Below are positions 15,992-23,002 of a DNA stretch of 41,783 nucleotides, in pieces. Within the stretch, counting starts at the first letter, position 1, and every line of letters begins with the position of its first letter. The notes below the pieces were generated by a model, which did not search any database, was not told the origin of the DNA, and worked only from the letters and a program-made list of their open reading frames with translations. The stretch is from Candidatus Brocadiaceae bacterium (GTDB lineage: Bacteria > Planctomycetota > Brocadiia > SM23-32). The translations under genes and the position numbers were made by a program. The stretch covers positions 1 through 41,783 of the forward strand of contig PUMZ01000022.1 in the NCBI GenBank assembly GCA_003551565.1. The letters are read 5' to 3'.

Positions 15992-17782
15992 TCAATCTGT
16001 TTGCGGGGCGGAGAATGGCCCGATAGCGGCGGGCAGTGTACGGGGGTTGTTGTCGATATCGCAGGGGATCAGCAGTTCATCCTCCACCCGGCCGAGCAGC
16101 GGTGAATCGGTGTCCGGGCGATAATCGTGGGCCGGGGCATCGACGAACGACAGCGGACCGGTCGTGGCATTTGTGCCTTCGTGAAATGCGCCTTGGGTGA
16201 AGTGATTGTTGTCAATCGTCATGACATGCTCGATCAGATGCGGAATGTCGGTGTGCTGACCACGGGAATCACGACCGGCATTCATTGCGTGAAAGGCATT
16301 GTTGCGCACCGAAATATCGCGCATATCCCGCGTCGCCTCGCCGGTGCGCCAGTGCAGCATCTGATTGATGGTGGCGCAGTGCCAGATGAGGGCGTGTTGC
16401 AGTTTGTCGACTTTGTCGATCTGCCAGCGAAAATCATAGTCGGCCAATCGGTCGATGAAGACGTTGACCACGGCCCAGTCCTCACCTCGCATGTAGATGC
16501 CCTGGCTGCCGACGCGGGTGGCTTTAAGGTTGAAGATGATCACGTTGTCGGGCAGGCCACCACTGATCTGCACAATATCGGGGTGGGCCTTTGTTCCAAA
16601 TTTTTCCGAGTCGTCCAGGCTGCTGTTGAGCAGCAGTTTCTCCATTCTGAAAGCGTCTTCATGGATATGCTCGACGGTAACGTGGCGAATCAGCCAGGGC
16701 TGACCGTTCCATGTGTCCACGCCCTGGGTGAAATTTCGGATGATGGTGTCGGTGTAGTAAGTTTCGGCCCCGTTGACCCATGGGTTTCCGAACGTATCGC
16801 GATCGCCGCCGATGCCGGTGACACCGTCAAACCAGACATTGCGCCCGGGTCGATTGGGGCGGATCAGACTTTGATTATACGCCGGCTTCCAGGTGATGTT
16901 GGCAAGCCGAAGCAACTGGATGTTGCTGCGTCCGCCGTTGCTTGTGAGCCGTACTTCCGACGGGTCGGCATCCGGGGCAGCGGTGATCGTAGCCCACCGC
17001 TGCATGTCGTAGTAGTACCCGTCGCCGGGGCCTGCGTATTCGCCTTCCATCAGGTAAATCGTTGCCCCGTCAAGAACGCCGCTGGTGTCGGCCTCCCAGG
17101 GGCGAGTTTGTTGCCGAAACGCGCTATCCAACGCCCCGTCAATGGTGCGGAAGGGATTATCCTCGGTGCCGTCGCCCTGTTCATCATCGCCATCCGGGCC
17201 AACCCAGACTTTTGGGTGCTGTAGCCCGCCCTTGTCCACGACCACAATCATCGACCCATCGCCGCGGTCTACCTGGGTCTCCGAGCCACCGGCCAACACC
17301 CGCGGGCGGCCGGCACCGCGGGGATGCACCACCGCACGTACTTCGACGGGGCCTTCCTGGTCAGCGGTGAACTGATCGGCGTCCAATGTCGCCCAGTATT
17401 CCCACGTACGCGTACGCGGGTTGAAGGTCATCTCGGTGATATCCACCCATTCGCCGCCTTCGACCGCCAGTGCTACGCGTTCGATGCCGTTGATGTGAAA
17501 CGCCACCACACCGATCTCAAACTTGTCATCAAATGTCTGGTGCGGGACGACATTCCATCTTGCGATGGCGGTTGCTTGATAGCCGGGCTGGCCTTCGGCG
17601 CCGACCGCCGGCATGTTTGGCATTTCGTCGGGCCAGCCATCACCAGGTGTCGGTGTGGCCTGGCCGAATGCAACGGCCGACCATGCAACAGCGACGATCA
17701 AAGTGAAAACAAGACGGATTGAGCCTGCCATCGCGTCAACGTTTCTGCTATTCGTTGCGGAATGTGTTGTGGTATATTTCAT
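15992..17782 (-). CDS. Secreted right-handed beta-helix protein
   Basis: A 596-residue exported protein. The N-terminus has a signal peptide (hydrophobic core about residues 22-39, cleavage near AFG-QA). A beta-sandwich-like segment follows, then from about residue 200 the pattern typical of parallel beta-helices: short strands rich in Asn, Asp and Ile (ATIYLMEGEY, GVTGIGGDRDTFGN, HVTVEHIHEDAFRM, GIYMRGEDWAVVNVFID). Such proteins in PVC bacteria often bind or cleave polysaccharides, but I see no catalytic signature. GGAG lies 9 nt before the ATG; a second ATG at 17731 would give a tidier signal peptide but lacks a ribosome site. Downstream of the sulfatase on the same strand, 108 bp away. Confidence 0.65.
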   Translation of the reverse strand: MKYTTTHSATNSRNVDAMAGSIRLVFTLIVAVAWSAVAFGQATPTPGDGWPDEMPNMPAVGAEGQPGYQATAIARWNVVPHQTFDDKFEIGVVAFHINGIERVALAVEGGEWVDITEMTFNPRTRTWEYWATLDADQFTADQEGPVEVRAVVHPRGAGRPRVLAGGSETQVDRGDGSMIVVVDKGGLQHPKVWVGPDGDDEQGDGTEDNPFRTIDGALDSAFRQQTRPWEADTSGVLDGATIYLMEGEYAGPGDGYYYDMQRWATITAAPDADPSEVRLTSNGGRSNIQLLRLANITWKPAYNQSLIRPNRPGRNVWFDGVTGIGGDRDTFGNPWVNGAETYYTDTIIRNFTQGVDTWNGQPWLIRHVTVEHIHEDAFRMEKLLLNSSLDDSEKFGTKAHPDIVQISGGLPDNVIIFNLKATRVGSQGIYMRGEDWAVVNVFIDRLADYDFRWQIDKVDKLQHALIWHCATINQMLHWRTGEATRDMRDISVRNNAFHAMNAGRDSRGQHTDIPHLIEHVMTIDNNHFTQGAFHEGTNATTGPLSFVDAPAHDYRPDTDSPLLGRVEDELLIPCDIDNNPRTLPAAIGPFSAPQTD

Positions 17783-17851
17783 GCAATATTTCTCCGCCGA
17801 ATCCCGATAGCGATCCCGATTTCTGGCATTGCTGCATAGTTTCAAAATCTG

Positions 17852-17866
17852 AACGGGGTTCACTGA
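17852..17866. promoter_or_regulatory. Operator-like motif (site C)
   Basis: GGTTCACTGA at 17857-17866 is identical to the right arm of site A (10374-10383). Together with TGAAC just upstream it forms a compact palindrome TGAAC-GGG-GTTCA. It lies 75-84 bp upstream of the beta-helix start. Confidence 0.4.
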
Positions 17867-17889
17867 GGATTTATCGCAAAGGTGAATAT

Positions 17890-19314
17890 TCATTCCGTGT
17901 CCTTGTGGTAGCGTTCGTCGCCGAGTTCGGACTGCAGGCGGTGCAGCTCCGCCTTCAGCTCGCTGCAAACCCCCTTGTACGCCGGATCGCCGTAGAGGTT
18001 GTTCAATTCCTGCGGATCCGAACGCAGATCGAACAGTTCCCACTCGGGCGCGCAGGGCTCATCCATCGCGCCGGGCTGCCCGAGACCATCCGCATAATAA
18101 TAGATGAGCTTGTAACGCCGGGTCCTGATGCCGTAGTGGGAATAGACGTTATGGGAGGTGTCCCTGTGCATCCAGTACCGGTAATACATTCCGCGGCGCC
18201 AGTCGGACGGCGTCTGGCCCCGCAGGAGCGGGCGCGGGTTCCGTCCCTGCATCTTCTCCGGCACCGGTATTCCCGCCAGATCGAGGAACAGCGGCGCGAA
18301 ATCGACATTCAGGACGAGATCGTCGTTCACCGACCCGGGGGCGACCTCGCGGGGATAACGGAGGATCAGCGGCATGCGCAACGATTCTTCGTACATGAAG
18401 CGTTTATCATACCAGCCGTGATCACCGAGGAAAAACCCCTGGTCCGAGGTGTAAACCACCAGGGTGTTCTCTTCCAGCCCTTCCCGTTTCAGGTAGTTGA
18501 GCACGCGCCCGACGTTGTCATCGATGCTTGCCACGACCCTGAGGTAATCCTTGATATACCGCTGGTACGCCCACTTGCGCAACTGATTTTCCGGCAGTTC
18601 GCCGGCCACCTCGCACTTCAGATCCGTGCGATCCATGTGCGGCCCGACACGCATCCTGGCAACTCCGGCGGCGGATGCGCGGTTCTCATACCGGTCATAC
18701 AGCGTCTCCGGCTCCGGGACCTCTTCGTTCAGAAACATCCCGGCATGCTTCTCGTCCGGATACCAGGGCCGGTGCGGCGCCTTGTGGTGATACAGCAGGC
18801 AGAACGGGCGCTCCTTGTCCCGCCCCTTCAGCCAGTCGAGGGACATATCCGTGATCAAATCGGTCACATAGCCCTGCAACGTCCGTTGTTCGCCGCCGTC
18901 CGGTCCTTTGAACAGGAATCGGGGATTGTGATACCGCCCCTGCCCGGGCAACACCGCCCAGTCATCGAAGCCGCTCGGACAGTGCCGCGGTCCGGTGCCC
19001 AGGTGCCATTTCCCGAACACTGCGGTCTGGTACCCGCTTTCACGCAGAAGTTTCGGGAACGTCTGCAACCGGTTGTCCATCGGCGTAGCGAGGGTGGTGA
19101 CGCCGTTGATATGGTTGTATGTTCCGGTCAGGATTGAAGCCCGGCTCGGCGTGCAAATGGAGTTGGTGCAAAAACAATTATCGAACCGCATGCCGCCTTC
19201 GGCAATCCGGTCGAGATGCGGGGTCCTGTTGATCCGGCTCCCGTAACAGCTCATTGCATGGGAAGCGTGATCATCCGACATGATAAAAAGTATATTGGGT
19301 CTGGATTGGCTCAT
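17890..19314 (-). CDS. S1-family sulfatase
   Basis: A 474-residue arylsulfatase-type hydrolase that should release sulfate from a sulfated glycan. Metal ligands appear in SDDH (residues 13-16), the formylglycine motif is Cys54-TPSR, and GKWHLG and the late TSDQGFFLGDHG and YEESLRMPL blocks are intact. The GFDDWAVLPGQGRYHNP segment recalls N-acetylglucosamine-6-sulfatase-type enzymes, a tentative subfamily hint. No signal peptide is visible. No formylglycine-generating enzyme is in the window. The ATG at 19314 has GGAG 8 nt upstream; an alternative ATG at 19338 would overlap the smpB stop as ATGA, so the gene is probably read from smpB mRNA. Confidence 0.9.
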   Translation of the reverse strand: MSQSRPNILFIMSDDHASHAMSCYGSRINRTPHLDRIAEGGMRFDNCFCTNSICTPSRASILTGTYNHINGVTTLATPMDNRLQTFPKLLRESGYQTAVFGKWHLGTGPRHCPSGFDDWAVLPGQGRYHNPRFLFKGPDGGEQRTLQGYVTDLITDMSLDWLKGRDKERPFCLLYHHKAPHRPWYPDEKHAGMFLNEEVPEPETLYDRYENRASAAGVARMRVGPHMDRTDLKCEVAGELPENQLRKWAYQRYIKDYLRVVASIDDNVGRVLNYLKREGLEENTLVVYTSDQGFFLGDHGWYDKRFMYEESLRMPLILRYPREVAPGSVNDDLVLNVDFAPLFLDLAGIPVPEKMQGRNPRPLLRGQTPSDWRRGMYYRYWMHRDTSHNVYSHYGIRTRRYKLIYYYADGLGQPGAMDEPCAPEWELFDLRSDPQELNNLYGDPAYKGVCSELKAELHRLQSELGDERYHKDTE

Positions 19315-19334
19315 CTCAAAATCTCCGAATGTTG

Positions 19335-19781
19335 TCATCTGTGGCGTTTGAGCTGCCGCCTGGCCTCCTTCATTTCCTGCCGTTCGATCAGTTTTCGCCG
19401 CTTGTCCTCCTTCTTTTTTTGCCGTGCCAGCCCCAGGCGTACTTTGGCCCATCCCCTCTTGAAATAGACCTTCAGCGGTACGAGCGTGTAGCCTCTCTGG
19501 GTGCAGCGGGAGACGATATCGGCAATCTCCTCCCTGTGCAACAACAATTTGCGCACCCGATCCGGATCGGGCGCGTCGATGGTGGCCTGCTTGTAGGGGG
19601 TGATATGCATTCCGATCAGGTAAACTTCGTCCCCTATCGGCCGGGCGTAAGCTTCCTGCAGGCTGCATCCGTGCTGGCGGAGGCTCTTGACTTCCGAGCC
19701 GACAAGCACCATGCCGGCCTCGTATTGTTCCTCAATGACGTATTCATGATACGCCTTCCTGTTGGTGGCGACAGTGGTCAA
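19335..19781 (-). CDS. smpB: SsrA-binding protein
   Basis: Binds tmRNA and delivers it to stalled ribosomes for trans-translation. The 148-residue protein shows the family core: NRKAYHEYVIEEQYEAGMVL, GSEVKSLRQHG, the HITPY segment, RKLLLHREEI and the basic C-terminal tail. No ATG or GTG fits the N-terminus, but a TTG at 19781 does, with AAGGA 8 nt upstream and the right length, so a TTG start is inferred. The frame is open to 20534, where it would overlap thpR on the other strand and has no similarity. The sulfatase gene follows within 20 bp. No tmRNA gene was recognised in the window. Confidence 0.93.
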   Translation of the reverse strand: MTTVATNRKAYHEYVIEEQYEAGMVLVGSEVKSLRQHGCSLQEAYARPIGDEVYLIGMHITPYKQATIDAPDPDRVRKLLLHREEIADIVSRCTQRGYTLVPLKVYFKRGWAKVRLGLARQKKKEDKRRKLIERQEMKEARRQLKRHR

Positions 19782-19826
19782 AGGTGGCGTCCTTGTTTGA
19801 ATTTTTCCGGCAAATCGAACAGTATA

Positions 19827-19855
19827 TGTATATGGGGAAAAGGCGGCAATGTCAA
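19827..19855 (-). promoter_or_regulatory. smpB promoter
   Basis: On the minus strand TTGACA (19855-19850), 17 bp, TATACA (19832-19827). Transcription would start near 19820, about 40 nt before the TTG start codon of smpB. Confidence 0.55.
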
Positions 19856-20012
19856 ACTCATCGCAAGATCCTGTCCGCATCCGACCGCATGACAGCACAA
19901 TAAGGGCCGGAGCCACGTTTCCCGGATGCGCACGGTCCTTGCTCACGTTTGCGCACTTCCGCAGCCACAGAAAACTCGCTGCAACGGCCCCAAGGACATG
20001 GAAAACAGAACG

Positions 20013-20594
20013 ATGAAGAATAAAAACAACATCCTGCGCTGTTTTGCTGCAATCGAAATCGATGAAGAATGCCGGGCCGCACTGGGGGAGGCACTCGGGC
20101 GGTTGCGCGAGTTCGCCGGGGAACAGAAATGGGTCGCCCCGGACAAGATGCACCTGACCCTGAAATTTATCGGCGAGGTCGCGGATGAACGGCTCCCGCT
20201 CATATCCCACGGACTCCGGCGGGCATGCCGGGAAACCGTGCCTTTCACCATGCATGTGGAAGGACTGGGGGCTTTCCCGACGGACAGGCGGCCGAAGGTC
20301 CTGTTCGCCGCTGTGCGCGAACGCAGCGGCGAACTGGAACGGCTTGCCGGGAAGGTTGAAACGGAACTCGCGGAAGGGGCAGCAATCAAAAAAGACAAAC
20401 GCACCTTCATCCCCCATATTACGCTTTGCAGGATGCGGAGAAAGAACGGCTGCCCCGGGGTTGCAACGTTGGCGGAGAAACTCGATAATACGGACTTCGG
20501 CGACGTCAATGTGGACGGGCTGGCACTGATGCAAAGCAAGCTCACGCGCCGGGGCGCCGATTATTCAGTCATTGAACGGTTTGGTTTCCAATAA
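20013..20594 (+). CDS. thpR: RNA 2',3'-cyclic phosphodiesterase
   Basis: Member of the 2H phosphoesterase family (2'-5' RNA ligase/ThpR). The 193-residue protein has both catalytic motifs, His47-Leu-Thr49 in MHLTLKFIG and His135-Ile-Thr137 in PHITLCR, and begins with the usual FAAIEI strand. The ATG at 20013 has a GGAAAA stretch about 9 nt upstream; an ATG at 19998 has a purine run only one base away and is less likely. Divergent from smpB and followed after 10 bp by a small unknown gene. Cellular role of the family in bacteria is poorly defined. Confidence 0.9.
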   Translation: MKNKNNILRCFAAIEIDEECRAALGEALGRLREFAGEQKWVAPDKMHLTLKFIGEVADERLPLISHGLRRACRETVPFTMHVEGLGAFPTDRRPKVLFAAVRERSGELERLAGKVETELAEGAAIKKDKRTFIPHITLCRMRRKNGCPGVATLAEKLDNTDFGDVNVDGLALMQSKLTRRGADYSVIERFGFQ

Positions 20595-20604
20595 TGGAGA
20601 TAAC

Positions 20605-20955
20605 ATGATGGCGACAGCTATCATACTCAGTATCAGCATCACCGATGCCAGCGGGAACAATCGCGAGCTGACCATCAGCGAAGACGGCCACGTCCTGTAT
20701 CGTGCGGGCGGCGGCCAACCGGAGGAGCTGGAAAAAAGCCGCAGAGATGCCGACGATTTTGTATGGGAAATCGAGGGATTTCTGCACGGATGGCGGAAAA
20801 ACTACGGGCAACCCGGCACGATCACCGCACCGGGCAACTGGATGGTGGTCTCGCTGGAAGATCGCGCATACCTGACATACCGGGGATGTTTTGAATATCC
20901 TTCCGACTGGGAAAGTTTTCTGGAACTTATCGCAACGTTCATCGCCGACGCCTGA
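20605..20955 (+). CDS. Small protein of unknown function next to thpR
   Basis: A 116-residue acidic protein I do not recognise. GGAG lies 5-6 nt before the ATG and the gene starts 10 bp after thpR, so translation from a shared mRNA is likely. It begins with strands MATAIILSISITD and ELTISEDGHVLYRAGG, has a charged middle (EELEKSRRDADDFVWEIEG) and ends in an aromatic part (WMVVSLEDRAYLTYRG, SDWESFLELI). No signal peptide, membrane segment or cysteine pair. The mixed strand-helix pattern suggests a compact cytoplasmic domain. Codon use looks like that of its neighbours, which supports a real gene. Confidence 0.65.
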   Translation: MMATAIILSISITDASGNNRELTISEDGHVLYRAGGGQPEELEKSRRDADDFVWEIEGFLHGWRKNYGQPGTITAPGNWMVVSLEDRAYLTYRGCFEYPSDWESFLELIATFIADA

Positions 20956-21112
20956 CGAAGGCGCCCCCGCACACAATGAAGGATATGCGCCCATTTCTTT
21001 ACCATCCGCTTCCCCCCAACTCCTTTGCCATAAAAAACTCTCTATGGCTCTTAAATTCATGGAGATAGGAAATACCTGCTGCGTCACACCTCCTCCACAA
21101 GATCCCGGGCGG

Positions 21113-21141
21113 TTGAAGCTGGGCCGGGGAATAGCTATAAT
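21113..21141 (+). promoter_or_regulatory. Promoter of a candidate small RNA
   Basis: TTGAAG (21113-21118), exactly 17 bp, TATAAT (21136-21141). No gene on the plus strand follows: the next one on that strand begins at 22343 and there is a strong hairpin before it. The gap lies between convergent genes, where no mRNA promoter would be expected. Confidence 0.5.
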
Positions 21142-21147
21142 ATTTCA

Positions 21148-21262
21148 CGATGCTGGAGCGAATATTGACCGGGTCGTATTCCGCTGTCCGTAGAGTTTCT
21201 AAGCGACCGGGATGAGTTTCCCCCTTTCCCTCCCCTCATTCCGGTCGCATTTTATCCTGTTT
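21148..21262 (+). ncRNA. Candidate small RNA
   Basis: Defined by the promoter at 21113-21141 and the hairpin with T-rich tail at 21203-21262, giving a transcript of about 115 nt. No convincing reading frame with a ribosome site lies inside. It does not match the conserved sequences of 4.5S, 6S, tmRNA or RNase P RNA that I know. GACCGGGTCG around 21169 resembles the CGACCGGGAT of the terminator stem. Existence is inferred, not shown. Confidence 0.4.
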
Positions 21263-21264
21263 TT
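21203..21264 (+). terminator. Long-stem intrinsic terminator
   Basis: Arms GCGACCGGGATGAG (21203-21216) and CTCATTCCGGTCGC (21235-21248) pair over 14 positions with one G-T wobble, around an 18-nt pyrimidine-rich loop, followed by ATTTTATCCTGTTTTT. Could end both the thpR transcript and the candidate small RNA. Confidence 0.65.
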
Positions 21265-21381
21265 GCAGGCATCCGTGCCATCCAAAAGCATCTTTCAACC
21301 CCACGTGATGTTCACAAAGCGATCAAAAGGGGAGGGTTCGAAACCCGGAAACTCACATTTCACCGTTCCGGTCCCTTCGGG

Positions 21382-22032
21382 TCAGGGAAAGTCGAAACAT
21401 TTCCTGAAACTCCCGGCGGCTTCGGACGCCACCTCATGCAGCTGAAGGTTCCGTCGGATCAGGGATGCCATGGATACCATTTCAGCATCCTCCAGACCGC
21501 ATGGCACGATATGGTCGAAACAATCCATATCCGTCGTCACATTGAGCGCCACTCCATGGTAGGCCACCCACCGGCGCACAGCGATGCCGATGCTGGCAAT
21601 CTTGGCCCCGTCAACCCATACACCGGTATGGGGCGGGTTCGTCTGCGCCGCAATACCCCAGGCGGCCAGAAGCTCCATCACCCAGGCCTCCAGTTCCCGC
21701 AGGTACCGGTGGAGGTCACGCCCCCGGTGGCGCAAGTGGATAATCGGATACACAACAAGCTGCCCCGGCCCGTGGTATGTAATTTTCCCGCCGCGGTTCG
21801 TCTCCGCGACCTCGATGCCGCGCCGGCGCAAAAGGGTGGTTGAGGTGCGCATATCCTCCCGCTCCGCCGAGCGCCCCAGCGTTATGACCGGCGGATGCTC
21901 GACCTGCATAAGGAAGTTTTCCGCACCCTCCGAGCCAATGCACCTCTCGACCATCTCCAGTTGCCTGGCCATGGCACTTTTGTAATCCATCCTGCAAAGG
22001 GGAAATATTTTCAGATGTTTCTCACAAAGCAT
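21382..22032 (-). CDS. lipB: Octanoyl-[acyl carrier protein]:protein octanoyltransferase
   Basis: First enzyme of lipoate synthesis: moves octanoyl from ACP to lipoyl domains of enzymes such as pyruvate dehydrogenase or the glycine cleavage H protein. The 216-residue protein has the family blocks HPPVITLGRS, RGGKITYHGPGQLVVYP, the catalytic lysine in DGAKIASIG and the catalytic Cys178 in HIVPCGLED. The ATG at 22032 has GGAG 7 nt upstream and keeps the N-terminal LxxxDYKSA strand, which a start at the next ATG would lose. Divergent from pabA; lipA is not in the window. Confidence 0.93.
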   Translation of the reverse strand: MLCEKHLKIFPLCRMDYKSAMARQLEMVERCIGSEGAENFLMQVEHPPVITLGRSAEREDMRTSTTLLRRRGIEVAETNRGGKITYHGPGQLVVYPIIHLRHRGRDLHRYLRELEAWVMELLAAWGIAAQTNPPHTGVWVDGAKIASIGIAVRRWVAYHGVALNVTTDMDCFDHIVPCGLEDAEMVSMASLIRRNLQLHEVASEAAGSFRKCFDFP

Positions 22033-22263
22033 GCTGCACTCCGGCGCCTGACACCACATAGTATCCTGAAAATAAGACCTTACGCACACTAACAACTCGC
22101 TGGTGCGTGTTGTCGTTGAAGCGACTGTTCGCTCGTTATCCGCCGCTGCCATGACTTTTGCCTGCCGGGGCCGCCGGCCTCCGGGACGGGACAAGTGCAG
22201 GGCCGGACCCCGGCGTTCCCGGGGCGAGGTCCACCGAATGCTTCCCCCGCAGTGCGCCCTCGC
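22033..22263. other. lipB-pabA divergent gap with strong hairpin
   Basis: No gene. A GC hairpin with arms CCCCGG (22208-22213) and CCGGGG (22219-22224), extended by GGA and TCC outside, is the main feature. No clear promoter for lipB was found; TACTAT at about 22065 on the minus strand is a weak -10. Confidence 0.5.
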
Positions 22264-22293
22264 TTGACTTGCAGGCCGGAACACAAGGATAAT
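22264..22293 (+). promoter_or_regulatory. pabA/trpG promoter
   Basis: TTGACT (22264-22269), 18 bp, GATAAT (22288-22293), each five of six to consensus. The leader to the ATG at 22343 is about 43 nt. Confidence 0.6.
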
Positions 22294-22342
22294 ATCAGAG
22301 GGAGTCAATATCATCACACATTTCGCAGGGCGGGTCAATAAC

Positions 22343-22921
22343 ATGCTGCTGATCATCGACAATTACGATTCCTTTACCTACAACCTGGTGCAAAGGCTGG
22401 GTGAACTGGGGGCAGAAATCCAGGTGCGACGCAACGACAGTATCAGTGTGGATGAGGCGCGCCGGATGGGAGCGGAGCGGATCATCATCTCGCCCGGGCC
22501 GTGCACTCCGATGGAGGCCGGAATCTCCAACGATATCATCAGAAATCTCGCGGATACAATCCCCATTCTCGGCGTCTGCCTCGGCCACCAGTGCATTGCA
22601 CACGCCTTCGGCGCGGATGTCGTCCGGCACCGGCGGCTGATGCACGGCAAGACGAGTATGATCACTCACGACGGCAAGACGATCTTCCATGGGCTCTCCA
22701 ATCCTTTCCGCGCCACGCGCTACCATTCGCTTTCGGTGCCGGAGGAATCCCTTCCGGACTGTTTGGAAGTGAGCGCCCGTGCCGAACAGGACGAGGTGAT
22801 GGGAATACGCCACCGCCGCTACCCGGTGGAAGGCGTTCAATTCCACCCGGAGTCTTTTTTGACGGACGAAGGGCCGAAACTGCTGGCGAACTTTTTAAAG
22901 CTCCAAAACGCTGCGCCATAG
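22343..22921 (+). CDS. pabA: Glutamine amidotransferase of anthranilate/aminodeoxychorismate synthase
   Basis: Class I glutamine amidotransferase subunit that feeds ammonia to TrpE and/or PabB. The 192-residue protein has the triad Cys79 (GVCLGHQ), His168 and Glu170 (HPES), the oxyanion block SPGPCTP and starts directly with [17 protein letters not shown]. It is a single gene without trpE or pabB next to it, so it may serve both folate and tryptophan pathways, as in Bacillus; naming it trpG would be equally fair. Convergent with tilS, with 81 bp between stops. Confidence 0.92.
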   Translation: MLLIIDNYDSFTYNLVQRLGELGAEIQVRRNDSISVDEARRMGAERIIISPGPCTPMEAGISNDIIRNLADTIPILGVCLGHQCIAHAFGADVVRHRRLMHGKTSMITHDGKTIFHGLSNPFRATRYHSLSVPEESLPDCLEVSARAEQDEVMGIRHRRYPVEGVQFHPESFLTDEGPKLLANFLKLQNAAP

Positions 22922-23002
22922 CAAAACGCCCCATGACCGCATTGCTCCCGGGGCTTGCGAAAAACAGGAAGAGCCGACATGATCGGACTGCGACCGGCCC
23001 GT

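Noticed and set aside
19782-20534. Long N-terminal extension of SmpB
   Set aside because: It would overlap thpR on the other strand over most of its length and exceeds the family length.
22033-22263. 4.5S (SRP) RNA in the lipB-pabA gap
   Set aside because: Strong GC hairpins and a GGAAG-like string exist, but the conserved SRP core is missing.
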